Program-made: the position numbers and the translations under genes | Shown: one piece after another, positions 11,395 to 19,794 of the stretch | How the letters are laid out: every line of letters starts with the position of its first letter | How positions within the stretch are numbered: the first letter of the stretch is position 1 | Assembly: GCF_014490745.1 (NCBI RefSeq) | Contig: NZ_LZEU01000001.1 | Location: 620,001 to 684,000 of the forward strand | DNA: 64,000 nucleotides | Source of the DNA: Pseudomonas alcaligenes | GTDB taxonomy: Bacteria; Pseudomonadota; Gammaproteobacteria; Pseudomonadales; Pseudomonadaceae | Direction of reading: 5' to 3' | Notes under the pieces: model-generated | Seen by the model: only the letters and a program-made list of their open reading frames with translations | Database searches by the model: none | What the model was told of the DNA's origin: nothing

Positions 11395-13905
11395 ATGGCC
11401 GATTGGCAATCCCTCGACCCTGAGGCCGCCCGCGAGGCGGAAAAATACGATAACCCCATTCCCAGCCGCGAGCTGATCCTGCAGCACCTGTCCGAGCGCG
11501 GTTCGCCCGCTGCCCGCGAGGAGCTGGTGGCCGAGTTTGGCCTGACCACCGACGAGCAGCTCGAAGCGCTGCGTCGCCGCCTGCGCGCCATGGAGCGCGA
11601 CGGCCAGCTGATCTACACCCGGCGCGGCACCTATGCCCCGGTGGATAAGCTGGATCTGATCCGCGGGCGCATCAGCGGTCACCGCGATGGCTTCGGTTTC
11701 CTCGCACCCGACGATGGCAGTGACGACCTGTTCCTCAGCCCGGCGCAAATGCGCCTGGTGTTCGATGGCGACCGGGTGCTGGCGCGCGTCGCCGGTTTCG
11801 ACCGTCGCGGTCGCCGTGAAGGCGCGATCGTCGAGGTGATCGAGCGTGCCCACGAGAGCATTGTCGGGCGCTACTTCGAAGAGGCCGGCATCGGCTTCGT
11901 CGAGGCCGACAACCCGAAGATCCAGCAGGAAGTGCTGGTCACTCCAGGGCGTACCGGCGGGGCCAAGATCGGCCAGTTCGTCGAGATCAAGATCACCCAC
12001 TGGCCGACCTCGCGCTTCCAGCCGCAGGGCGACATCGTCGAAGTGATCGGCAACTACATGGCGCCGGGCATGGAAATCGACGTGGCGCTGCGCAGCTACG
12101 ACATCCCGCATGTGTGGCCCGAGGCGGTGATCAAGGAGGCGCGCAAGCTCAAGCCGGAAGTCGAGGAAAAGGACAAGCAGAACCGCGTCGACCTGCGCCA
12201 TCTGCCGTTCGTCACCATCGACGGCGAGGATGCCCGCGACTTCGACGACGCAGTCTACTGCGAGAAGAACAGCAGCCGCTGGAAGCTGTTTTCCGGCGGC
12301 TGGAAGCTCTATGTGGCGATCGCCGACGTCTCCCACTACGTCAAGGTCGGTTCGGCCCTGGACGAGGAGGCGGTCAAGCGCGGTAACTCGGTGTATTTCC
12401 CCGAGCGCGTGGTGCCGATGCTGCCGGAAGAGCTGTCCAACGGCCTGTGCTCGCTGAACCCGCATGTCGATCGCCTGGCCATGGTCTGCGAAATGACCAT
12501 GTCCAAGTCCGGCAAGCTGGTCGATTACCAGTTCTACGAGGCGGTGATCCACTCCCATGCGCGCCTGACCTACAACAAGGTCAGCTACATGTTGGAGCAG
12601 CCGTCGAGCAGCGAGGGCAAGGCCCTGCGCGGCGAGTACAAGGAAATTCTGCCGCACCTCAAGCAGCTGTATGCCCTGTACCAGGTGCTGCTGGCCGCTC
12701 GTCACGAGCGCGGCGCCATCGATTTCGAGACCCAGGAAACGCGGATCATCTTCGGTTCCGGGCGCAAGATCGCCGAGATCCGCCCGACCCAGCGCAACGA
12801 TGCGCACAAGCTGATCGAGGAATGCATGCTGGCGGCCAACGTGGCCACTGCGCAGTTCATGCAGAAGCATGAGATCCCCTCGCTGTACCGGGTGCACGAC
12901 GGCCCGCCGCCGGAGCGCCTGGAGAAACTCAAGGCGTTCCTCGGCGAGCTCGGCCTGGGGCTGCACAAGGGCAAGGAAGGGCCGTCGCCGAAGGACTACC
13001 AGAAGCTGCTGGCCAGCATCCAGGGGCGTCCGGACTTCCACCTGATCCAGACCGTGATGCTGCGTTCGCTGAGTCAGGCGGTGTACAGCGCCGACAACAA
13101 CGGTCACTTCGGTCTCAACTACGAGGCCTACACCCACTTCACCTCGCCGATCCGCCGCTATCCGGATCTGCTGGTGCATCGTGCCATCCGCAGCGTGATT
13201 CGTTCCCGCCTGGAAACCCCGCACGTGCAGCGGGCCGGTGCGGTGAGCATTCCGCGGGCGCGCATCTATCCGTACGACGAGCCGGCCCTGGAGCAGCTCG
13301 GCGAGCAGTGCTCGCTGACCGAGCGGCGTGCCGACGAGGCCACCCGTGACGTGGTCAACTGGCTCAAGTGCGAGTTCATGCAGGATCGCGTCGGCGAGAG
13401 TTTCGAGGGTGTGATTACCGCGGTGACCGGCTTCGGCCTGTTCGTCGAGCTCAAGGACATCTACGTCGAAGGTCTGGTGCATGTCACCGCGCTGCCGGCC
13501 GATTACTACCACTTCGACCCGGTGCACCACCGTCTGGCGGGCGAGCGCAGCGGGCGCAGCTTCCGCCTGGGCGACAGCGTGGAAGTGAAGGTCATGCGCG
13601 TCGACCTCGACGAGCGCAAGATCGACTTCGAGCTGGGTGCTGCGGCGAGCAAGGCCGCGCCGCGCACGCGGCGGGCAGGTGCTGAAACGGCTCCGGCCGG
13701 CAAGGCGCGGGCCAAGGCGGACAAGAGCTTTGGCAATACCGACGTGCAGAAGAGCCGGGATGTGAAGAAGGCTCTGCTGGATGGCGCCAAGAAGGGCGGC
13801 AAACCGGCTGCTGGGGCGGCGAAGAAGCCATCCGGCCATCGCAAGGGTGCGCCCAAGGGCGGTGCTCCGGCGGGTGGCAGGTCGGGCAAGCGTAAGGCGA
13901 ACTAA
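11395..13905 (+). CDS. rnr: Ribonuclease R
   Basis: RNase R is a 3'-5' exoribonuclease that degrades structured RNA and takes part in trans-translation-linked decay and rRNA quality control. The 836-residue protein has an N-terminal winged-helix region (about 20-85), cold-shock domains (about 85-240), the RNB catalytic domain with the metal-binding IDGEDARDFDD at residues 275-285, an S1 domain (about 665-745) and a Lys/Ala/Gly-rich basic tail (about 750-836). The ATG at 11395 gives MADWQSLDPEA; GGTG about 11 bases upstream is a weak ribosome site. It overlaps rlmB by one base (TAATG). Confidence 0.97.
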   Translation: MADWQSLDPEAAREAEKYDNPIPSRELILQHLSERGSPAAREELVAEFGLTTDEQLEALRRRLRAMERDGQLIYTRRGTYAPVDKLDLIRGRISGHRDGFGFLAPDDGSDDLFLSPAQMRLVFDGDRVLARVAGFDRRGRREGAIVEVIERAHESIVGRYFEEAGIGFVEADNPKIQQEVLVTPGRTGGAKIGQFVEIKITHWPTSRFQPQGDIVEVIGNYMAPGMEIDVALRSYDIPHVWPEAVIKEARKLKPEVEEKDKQNRVDLRHLPFVTIDGEDARDFDDAVYCEKNSSRWKLFSGGWKLYVAIADVSHYVKVGSALDEEAVKRGNSVYFPERVVPMLPEELSNGLCSLNPHVDRLAMVCEMTMSKSGKLVDYQFYEAVIHSHARLTYNKVSYMLEQPSSSEGKALRGEYKEILPHLKQLYALYQVLLAARHERGAIDFETQETRIIFGSGRKIAEIRPTQRNDAHKLIEECMLAANVATAQFMQKHEIPSLYRVHDGPPPERLEKLKAFLGELGLGLHKGKEGPSPKDYQKLLASIQGRPDFHLIQTVMLRSLSQAVYSADNNGHFGLNYEAYTHFTSPIRRYPDLLVHRAIRSVIRSRLETPHVQRAGAVSIPRARIYPYDEPALEQLGEQCSLTERRADEATRDVVNWLKCEFMQDRVGESFEGVITAVTGFGLFVELKDIYVEGLVHVTALPADYYHFDPVHHRLAGERSGRSFRLGDSVEVKVMRVDLDERKIDFELGAAASKAAPRTRRAGAETAPAGKARAKADKSFGNTDVQKSRDVKKALLDGAKKGGKPAAGAAKKPSGHRKGAPKGGAPAGGRSGKRKAN

Positions 13906-14657
13906 TGAGTCAGCTGGAAAAGGTCTATGGCGTGCACGCTGTCGAAGCGTTGCTGCGCCATCATCCCAAGCGGGTCAAGCAACTGTGGCTGGCGGAAAGC
14001 CGGCAGGATCCGCGGGTGCAGGTACTGCTCGAGCTGGCTGCTCAGCATCGGGTAGTGGTCGGGCACAAGGATCGCCACGAGCTGGACGAGTGGGCCGAAG
14101 GGGTGCACCAGGGCGTGGTGGCCGAGGTCAGCCCCAGCCAGGTGTGGGGCGAGAACATGCTCGACGAGCTGTTCGAGCGCAGTGAAGGCCCTGCGTTGCT
14201 GCTGGTGCTGGACGGCGTGACCGATCCGCACAACCTCGGTGCCTGCTTGCGCACGGCCGATGCCGCTGGCGCCCTGGCGGTGATCGTGCCCAAGGACAAG
14301 TCGGCTACCCTCAACGCCACCGTGCGCAAGGTGGCCTGCGGTGCGGCCGAGGTCATTCCGCTGGTGGCTGTGACCAACCTCAGTCGCACCCTGGAAAAAC
14401 TGCAGAAGAAGGGCCTGTGGGTGGTTGGCACCGCCGGTGAGGCCGAGCAGGAGCTGTACCAGCAGGACATGAGCGGCCCAACCGTGCTGGTCATGGGCGC
14501 GGAGGGCAAGGGCATGCGCCGCCTGACCCGCGAGCACTGCGACTTCCTGGTGAAGCTGCCGATGGCGGGCAGCGTCAGCAGTCTCAACGTCTCGGTGGCC
14601 ACCGGCATCTGCCTGTTCGAAGCGGTGCGCCAGCGCCAGGCCAAGCTCAAGGCCTAG
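13905..14657 (+). CDS. rlmB: 23S rRNA (guanosine-2'-O)-methyltransferase RlmB
   Basis: RlmB methylates the 2'-OH of G2251 in the 23S rRNA P-loop. It is a SPOUT (TrmH-type) enzyme of 250 residues. An N-terminal substrate-binding domain is followed by the knotted domain with the three SpoU motifs: DGVTDPHNLGACLRTADA, VLVMGAEGKGMRRL and LPMAGSVSSLNVSVATGI. The start overlaps the rnr stop by one base, so the two are translationally coupled. Confidence 0.96.
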   Translation: MSQLEKVYGVHAVEALLRHHPKRVKQLWLAESRQDPRVQVLLELAAQHRVVVGHKDRHELDEWAEGVHQGVVAEVSPSQVWGENMLDELFERSEGPALLLVLDGVTDPHNLGACLRTADAAGALAVIVPKDKSATLNATVRKVACGAAEVIPLVAVTNLSRTLEKLQKKGLWVVGTAGEAEQELYQQDMSGPTVLVMGAEGKGMRRLTREHCDFLVKLPMAGSVSSLNVSVATGICLFEAVRQRQAKLKA

Positions 14658-14667
14658 GTCGTCCCGT

Positions 14668-14695
14668 CAGCGAGCCCCGTCTGGCGGGGCTGCTG
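14668..14695 (+). terminator. Hairpin, probable terminator after rlmB
   Basis: CAGC-G-AGCCCCG pairs with CGGGGCT-GCTG around TCTGG. The stem is strong but the following sequence (CTCAAATAA) is not T-rich, so it may be a processing or weak termination site. Confidence 0.45.
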
Positions 14696-14717
14696 CTCAA
14701 ATAATCACCAGTTTGCC

Positions 14718-14746
14718 TTGCGCCGGGCAGGGGGCTTCTCTAGAAT
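14718..14746 (+). promoter_or_regulatory. Promoter of the rpsF-rpsR-rplI operon
   Basis: TTGCGC (-35) and TAGAAT (-10) are 17 bp apart. A GC-rich discriminator (GTCGCCCC) follows, consistent with a growth-rate-controlled ribosomal promoter. A transcript from here would carry a ~110-nt leader before rpsF. Confidence 0.65.
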
Positions 14747-14812
14747 GTCGCCCCTTGCCGTGTCGGCGGGCGCTCTGGTGCCTTTCGTTCGGCAAGTAAA
14801 ACGAGTCATTCA

Positions 14813-14859
14813 CTCCTTGCCTGACCACTTTCAGTTGGCAGGCTACAACCCGTAAGGAG
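14813..14859 (+). promoter_or_regulatory. S6:S18-type ribosomal protein leader in front of rpsF
   Basis: CTCCTT at 14813-14818 can pair with AAGGAG at 14854-14859, which is the rpsF ribosome-binding site. An inner stem GCCTG.CC/GG.CAGGC lies within, and an unpaired CCG sits at 14850-14852 on the 3' side. A hairpin sequestering the SD with a bulged CCG is the published layout of the S6:S18 autoregulatory motif, in which the S6-S18 complex represses its own mRNA. The assignment is by structure and position; I could not run a covariance model. Confidence 0.6.
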
Positions 14860-14864
14860 CATTC

Positions 14865-15278
14865 ATGCGTCATTACGAAATCATCTTTCTGGTTCACCCG
14901 GATCAGAGCGAGCAAGTCGGCGGCATGGTCGAGCGTTACACCAAGCTGATCGAAGAAGACGGCGGCAAAGTACACCGTCTGGAAGACTGGGGTCGTCGCC
15001 AGCTGGCCTACGCCATCAACAACGTACACAAAGCTCACTACGTGATGCTGAACGTTGAGTGCAGCGGCAAAGCCCTGGCCGAGCTGGAAGACAACTTCCG
15101 CTACAACGACGCCGTGATCCGCAACCTGGTCATCCGTCGCGACGAAGCCGTTACCGGCCAGTCCGAGATGCTCAAGGCCGAAGAAAACCGCAGCGAGCGC
15201 CGCGAGCGCCGTGAGCGCGTTGAAACCGACTCCGCCGAAGGCGAAGACGGTGACAACAGCGACAACGCTGACGAGTAA
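14865..15278 (+). CDS. rpsF: 30S ribosomal protein bS6
   Basis: bS6 binds with bS18 on the 30S platform. The 137-residue sequence begins [17 protein letters not shown], has the central [17 protein letters not shown] segment and ends in a charged Glu/Arg/Asp-rich tail typical of pseudomonads. RimK adds glutamates to S6 tails in Pseudomonas and E. coli. It is the first gene of the operon. Confidence 0.98.
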   Translation: MRHYEIIFLVHPDQSEQVGGMVERYTKLIEEDGGKVHRLEDWGRRQLAYAINNVHKAHYVMLNVECSGKALAELEDNFRYNDAVIRNLVIRRDEAVTGQSEMLKAEENRSERRERRERVETDSAEGEDGDNSDNADE

Positions 15279-15306
15279 TCCACGGATCTATTGAGGAGCC
15301 ACATTC

Positions 15307-15537
15307 ATGGCACGTTTCTTCCGTCGTCGTAAATTCTGCCGTTTCACCGCTGAAGGCGTGAAAGAGATCGACTTCAAGGATCTCAACACCCTGAAGGCCT
15401 ACATCTCCGAAACCGGCAAGATCGTTCCTAGCCGTATCACCGGTACCAAGGCCAAGTACCAGCGTCAGCTGGCTGTCGCTATCAAGCGCGCCCGCTACCT
15501 GGCCCTGCTGCCCTACACCGACAGCCACGGCCGTTGA
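15307..15537 (+). CDS. rpsR: 30S ribosomal protein bS18
   Basis: This 76-residue basic protein ([33 protein letters not shown]) is the partner of S6. It starts 28 bases after rpsF behind a GAGGAG ribosome site. Confidence 0.98.
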   Translation: MARFFRRRKFCRFTAEGVKEIDFKDLNTLKAYISETGKIVPSRITGTKAKYQRQLAVAIKRARYLALLPYTDSHGR

Positions 15538-15573
15538 TAGCAGGCAGTCGACTCGTAGCAAAGGATAAACCGC

Positions 15574-16467
15574 ATGCGCGCCTTGGCTGATTTCATCATG
15601 CGCGGCCGCGTGCAGGCCACCCTGGTGGTGGTTGGATCGGCGGCTGTGCCGCTGTTGTTCTGGTTGAGTGCCGCCGCCAGCAGCCTGGTGCTGTTGCGGC
15701 GGGGCCCCAAGGATGCCGTTGGCATCCTCGTCTGGGCGATGCTGCCGGCTCTGGCCTGGTGGCATTTCGGCGAACCGCGCACCCTGCTGGTGTTGCTCGG
15801 TACGCTGGGGTTGGCGCAGCTGTTGCGCGCCGGCCAGGCCTGGACACGCGTGCTGCTGGTCAGCATGGCGCTGGGGCTGGTGTATGCAGTGGTTCTGGGG
15901 GCGGAGTTCCGCGAGCCCATTGCGAACATGGCGGCTGAGCTGAACAAGCTGATGCCGCAGATGTTCGCGGAGCTCTACCAGCAGTTGCCGGTAGATGAGC
16001 GGATGCGCCTGGAGTCGCTGACAGCCCCGGTACTCACCGGTCTGATGGCTGCACTGTTGCAAATCGTCAGTCTGCTTTGCCTGGTACTCGGGCGTTTTTG
16101 GCAGGCGGCGTTGTACAACCCCGGCGGTTTCGGGCGCGAGTTCCGCGTTCTGAAGCTGTCCCCGGCACTGGCCCTGGGCCTGTTGGCCGCCATGCTACTG
16201 GGCCCGAACATCGGCACCGGGCTGGCGATGTTGACGCCCATCAGCAGTGTGCCCCTGGCGTTTGCCGGTGTGGCGCTGCTGCATGGTCTGGTTGCCGAGG
16301 GGCGTCTGGCCAGGTTCTGGCTGGTGGGGCTGTACGTGCTTCTGCTGCTGCAGATGCAACTGGTTTATCCGTTGCTGGTGGCCTTGGCCATCGTCGACAG
16401 TCTGATGGATTTTCGTGGTCGCCAGGCGCGCAAGAACGGCGCCGGCCCCGCGAACGGTGAAGGTTAA
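15574..16467 (+). CDS. DUF2232 integral membrane protein
   Basis: The 297-residue product is strongly hydrophobic, with about seven or eight predicted transmembrane segments (for example residues 13-45, 50-80, 85-112, 150-175, 200-235 and 240-285). It is the DUF2232 membrane protein that pseudomonads carry between rpsR and rplI. Its function is unknown. Its position inside a ribosomal protein operon implies high transcription, but the codon choice is less optimised than in its neighbours. The ATG at 15574 follows an AAAGGA site. The next gene, rplI, starts 22 bases after its stop. Confidence 0.88.
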   Translation: MRALADFIMRGRVQATLVVVGSAAVPLLFWLSAAASSLVLLRRGPKDAVGILVWAMLPALAWWHFGEPRTLLVLLGTLGLAQLLRAGQAWTRVLLVSMALGLVYAVVLGAEFREPIANMAAELNKLMPQMFAELYQQLPVDERMRLESLTAPVLTGLMAALLQIVSLLCLVLGRFWQAALYNPGGFGREFRVLKLSPALALGLLAAMLLGPNIGTGLAMLTPISSVPLAFAGVALLHGLVAEGRLARFWLVGLYVLLLLQMQLVYPLLVALAIVDSLMDFRGRQARKNGAGPANGEG

Positions 16468-16489
16468 AAGTTCAAGAGGTAAGACCCAA

Positions 16490-16936
16490 ATGGAAGTTAT
16501 CCTGCTGGAAAAAATCGCCAACCTGGGCAACCTGGGCGACAAGGTCAACGTCAAAGCCGGTTACGGCCGCAACTTCCTGCTGCCGCAGGGCAAAGCGACC
16601 GCCGCTACCGCCGAGAACGTAGCTGCGTTCGAAGCGCGCCGCGCCGAGCTGGAAAAAGTTGCTGCCGAGAAGAAGGCTTCGGCCGAAGCTCGCGCTGCTC
16701 AGCTGGCCGAGCTGGAAGTCACCATCACCGCCGTCGCCGGCGATGAAGGCAAACTGTTCGGCTCCATCGGTACCCACGACATCGCTGATGCCCTGACCGC
16801 CTCCGGCGTCGAAGTGGCTAAGTCTGAAGTGCGTCTGCCGAACGGCACCATTCGCCAGGTTGGCGAATTCGACGTAGCTGTGCACCTGCACACCGACGTT
16901 GAAGCAACCGTCAAGGTTGTTGTCGTAGCTGCCTAA
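16490..16936 (+). CDS. rplI: 50S ribosomal protein bL9
   Basis: bL9 is a two-domain protein with a long connecting helix that helps maintain reading frame. The 148 residues match the family length. [19 protein letters not shown] is the N-terminal RNA-binding domain, an Ala/Glu/Lys helix spans about residues 40-75, and the C-terminal domain follows. I chose the ATG at 16490 behind AAGAGGT; the upstream in-frame extension overlaps the DUF2232 gene. Confidence 0.98.
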   Translation: MEVILLEKIANLGNLGDKVNVKAGYGRNFLLPQGKATAATAENVAAFEARRAELEKVAAEKKASAEARAAQLAELEVTITAVAGDEGKLFGSIGTHDIADALTASGVEVAKSEVRLPNGTIRQVGEFDVAVHLHTDVEATVKVVVVAA

Positions 16937-16984
16937 GTCAGCCGACTTGCGGGCTTGCGCTTAGGCACAGGCCTGCAGACAATC

Positions 16985-17025
16985 GGGCACGACATCGCAT
17001 CCGCGGTGCCGTGCCCTTTGTTTTT
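16985..17025 (+). terminator. Rho-independent terminator after rplI
   Basis: GGGCACG (16985-16991) pairs with CGTGCCC (17010-17016), with additional pairing inside the 18-base interior, and is followed by TTTGTTTTT. It separates the ribosomal operon from dnaB. Confidence 0.75.
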
Positions 17026-17088
17026 CCGCAGAGTTTTTTGCAAAGCCCGCTTTTGCAAAAGCTTCTGCGCTTTGGAATTTCAGGTGCC

Positions 17089-18483
17089 ATGAACGATATC
17101 AGCACTCCCCAGCAGTACGACCTGGAAACCGCCGCCCTCAAGGTGCCGCCGCATTCCATCGAGGCCGAGCAGGCCGTGCTCGGCGGCCTGGTGCTGGACA
17201 ACAACGCCTGGGAGCGGGTACTCGACCAGGTCTCCGATGGCGACTTCTACCGCCATGATCACCGCCTGATCTTCCGCGCCATCTTCAAGCTGGCCGAGCG
17301 CAACTCGCCGTTCGACGTGGTGACCCTGGCCGAGCAACTGGACAAGGAGGGCCAGCTGGCGCAAGTCGGCGGCCTGGCCTATCTGGGCGAGCTTGCCAAG
17401 AACACCCCGTCGGTGGCCAACATCAAGGCCTATGCACAGATCATTCGCGAGCGCGCCACCTTGCGCCAGCTGATCGGCATCAGCTCGGAGATCGCCGACA
17501 GCGCCTACGCGCCGCAAGGCCGTACCGGCGAGGAAATTCTCGACGAGGCCGAGCGCCTGATCTTCCAGATCGCCGAGGCGCGGCCGAAAACCGGCGGTCC
17601 GGTGGGCATCAACGACATCCTGGTCAAGGCCATCGACCGCATCGACAGCCTGTTCAACGCCGGCGACGCGATCACCGGCCTGTCCACCGGCTTCACCGAC
17701 CTGGACAACCTGACCAGCGGCCTGCAGCCGGCCGACATGATCATCGTCGCCGGCCGTCCCTCCATGGGTAAGACCACCTTCGCCATGAACCTGGTGGAAA
17801 ACGCCCTGATGCGCAGCGACAAGGCGATCCTGGTCTACTCGCTGGAAATGCCCTCGGAATCCATCGTCATTCGTATGCTGGCGTCCCTGGGTCGCATCGA
17901 CCAGACCAAGGTGCGCTCCGGCCGCCTGGATGACGACGACTGGCCGCGCCTGACCTCGGCGGTCAACCTGCTCAACGACCGCAAGCTGTTCATCGACGAT
18001 ACCGCCGGCATCTCGCCATCGGAGATGCGTGCGCGTACCCGCCGCCTGGCCCGCGAGCACGGCGAGATCGGCCTGATCATGGTCGACTACCTGCAGCTGA
18101 TGCAGATCCCCGGCTCCAGCGGCGACAACCGGGTCAACGAGATTTCCGAGATCTCGCGCTCGCTCAAGGCCCTGGCCAAGGAATTCAACTGCCCGGTCAT
18201 TGCCCTGTCGCAGCTCAACCGCGGCCTGGAACAGCGCCCGAACAAGCGCCCGATCAACTCCGACTTGCGCGAATCCGGTGCAATCGAGCAGGACGCCGAC
18301 ATCATCTTGTTCGTCTACCGCGACGAGGTCTATCACCCCGAGACCGAGTACAAGGGCGTCGCCGAGGTCATCATCGGCAAGCAGCGTAACGGCCCGCTGG
18401 GTACCGCGCGCCTGGCCTTCCTCGGCAAGTACTCGCGCTTCGAGAACCTGGCGCCGGGTGCCTATCAGTTCGACGACGAATAA
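17089..18483 (+). CDS. dnaB: Replicative DNA helicase DnaB
   Basis: DnaB is the hexameric 5'-3' helicase at the replication fork. The 464-residue protein has an N-terminal primase-interacting domain (about 20-125), a linker and a RecA-fold motor with Walker A GRPSMGKT at residues 222-229 and Walker B LIMVDYLQLMQ. No intein is present. I chose the ATG at 17089 (MNDISTPQQYDLETAALKVP) because it matches the family N terminus; the frame is open 78 bases further upstream. Confidence 0.98.
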   Translation: MNDISTPQQYDLETAALKVPPHSIEAEQAVLGGLVLDNNAWERVLDQVSDGDFYRHDHRLIFRAIFKLAERNSPFDVVTLAEQLDKEGQLAQVGGLAYLGELAKNTPSVANIKAYAQIIRERATLRQLIGISSEIADSAYAPQGRTGEEILDEAERLIFQIAEARPKTGGPVGINDILVKAIDRIDSLFNAGDAITGLSTGFTDLDNLTSGLQPADMIIVAGRPSMGKTTFAMNLVENALMRSDKAILVYSLEMPSESIVIRMLASLGRIDQTKVRSGRLDDDDWPRLTSAVNLLNDRKLFIDDTAGISPSEMRARTRRLAREHGEIGLIMVDYLQLMQIPGSSGDNRVNEISEISRSLKALAKEFNCPVIALSQLNRGLEQRPNKRPINSDLRESGAIEQDADIILFVYRDEVYHPETEYKGVAEVIIGKQRNGPLGTARLAFLGKYSRFENLAPGAYQFDDE

Positions 18484-18650
18484 ATCGTTACCCCGTAAAC
18501 CTACTGCGCGCAGCACAGACTGCGTCACGCGGTGCGCGCAATCCTCATGAACAGATGTTCACTCCGGTTGCTGTGCTCCGGGCTTCTTGCCTGTGCCGCG
18601 CTCGCTACGGTTTCCGGGGCAACGATGGCATGGCATGGTTTGGATCAATG

Positions 18651-18688
18651 AAAACGGGCGCCCAGCGGTTAAGATGGGCGCCCGTTTT
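18651..18688 (+). terminator. Strong terminator between dnaB and alr
   Basis: AAAACGGGCGCCCA (18651-18664) and TGGGCGCCCGTTTT (18675-18688) form a perfect 14-bp stem with a 10-base loop. It ends only 20 bases before the alr start codon, which leaves no room for a downstream promoter. Confidence 0.88.
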
Positions 18689-18708
18689 CGTTTGCCGGAG
18701 CCTGCGCC

Positions 18709-19785
18709 ATGCGCCCTCTAGTCGCCACCATCGATCTGGCCGCCATTCGCCACAACTACGCGCTGGCCAAGCGCTGCGCGCCGGGCCGCGAGGCCTTTGC
18801 GGTGGTCAAGGCGAATGCCTACGGACATGGCGTGCGCGAGGTGGTTACCGCCCTGCACGACGAGGCCGACGGCTTTGCCGTGGCCAGCCTGGAGGAGGCC
18901 GCCGAAGTGCGCGCCCTGCATGGTACGGCGCGCATCCTGCTGCTCGAAGGTTGCTTCAGCGCCGACGAGCTGCCGATTGCCGCCCAGCTGCGCCTGGATA
19001 TCGTGGTGCAGGGCGTCGAGCAGGCCGAGGCGCTGCTGGCGGCGCAGCTGCCGCAGGCGCTGAATGTCTGGCTCAAGCTGGATTCCGGCATGCACCGCCT
19101 GGGCCTGGCGCCGGCGGCCGTGCGCGACTGGCACGCGCGCCTGCGTGGCGCCGCGCAGGTCGCCGAGCTCAACCTGCTCAGCCACTTCGCCTGCGCCGAC
19201 GAGCGCGGCCATCCGCTCACCGAGCAGCAGGTGGAGCAGTTCCTTGAGCTGCTCGATCTGGATTTCGACCAGCGCAGCCTGGCCAACTCCGCCGCCCTGC
19301 TGACCATTCCCGCATCGCACATGGACTGGCTGCGCCCCGGCATCATGCTCTACGGCGCCACGCCGTTCGCCGAGCTGTCGGCTACCGAATTGGGCCTGCG
19401 GCCGGTGATGAGCCTGCAGGCGCAGCTGATCGCCGTGCGCGAGGTGGCGGCGGGGGAGAGCGTCGGTTACGGCGCCAGCTGGGTGGCCGCGCGATCGTCG
19501 CGGATCGGCACGGTCAGTTGCGGCTATGCCGATGGTTACCCGCGCCATGCGCCGAGCGGCACCCCGGTGCTGGTCGGCGGCCGCCGCGCGAGCCTGGTTG
19601 GGCGGGTATCGATGGACATGCTGGCGGTCGACCTGACCAACCTGCCCGCCGCTCAGGTCGGCGATACCGTCGAGTTGTGGGGCGCGCAGCTGCCGGTCGA
19701 CGAGGTGGCCAGGGCCGCCGGCACCATCGGCTACGAGTTGCTGACCAAGGTCACCGCGCGGGTGCCGCGCCGCTATCTGGCCTAA
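18709..19785 (+). CDS. alr: Alanine racemase (PLP-dependent)
   Basis: Alr interconverts L- and D-alanine for peptidoglycan. The 358-residue protein has the PLP lysine in AFAVVKANAYGHG (Lys34), the barrel-domain segment LKLDSGMHRLG and the second catalytic base, Tyr at about 254, in SVGYGASWVA. The ATG at 18709 follows GGAG. The gene lies behind dnaB as in P. aeruginosa. A strong hairpin terminator sits immediately upstream, so expression must depend on readthrough or on a promoter that overlaps it. Confidence 0.97.
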   Translation: MRPLVATIDLAAIRHNYALAKRCAPGREAFAVVKANAYGHGVREVVTALHDEADGFAVASLEEAAEVRALHGTARILLLEGCFSADELPIAAQLRLDIVVQGVEQAEALLAAQLPQALNVWLKLDSGMHRLGLAPAAVRDWHARLRGAAQVAELNLLSHFACADERGHPLTEQQVEQFLELLDLDFDQRSLANSAALLTIPASHMDWLRPGIMLYGATPFAELSATELGLRPVMSLQAQLIAVREVAAGESVGYGASWVAARSSRIGTVSCGYADGYPRHAPSGTPVLVGGRRASLVGRVSMDMLAVDLTNLPAAQVGDTVELWGAQLPVDEVARAAGTIGYELLTKVTARVPRRYLA

Positions 19786-19794
19786 GAGCCGGCC

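Noticed and set aside
11392..13839. 815-codon open frame opposite rnr
   Set aside because: Antisense shadow of RNase R; no ribosome site and no recognisable product.
17011..17088. N-terminal extension of dnaB
   Set aside because: It overlaps the rplI terminator and the family N terminus starts at 17089.
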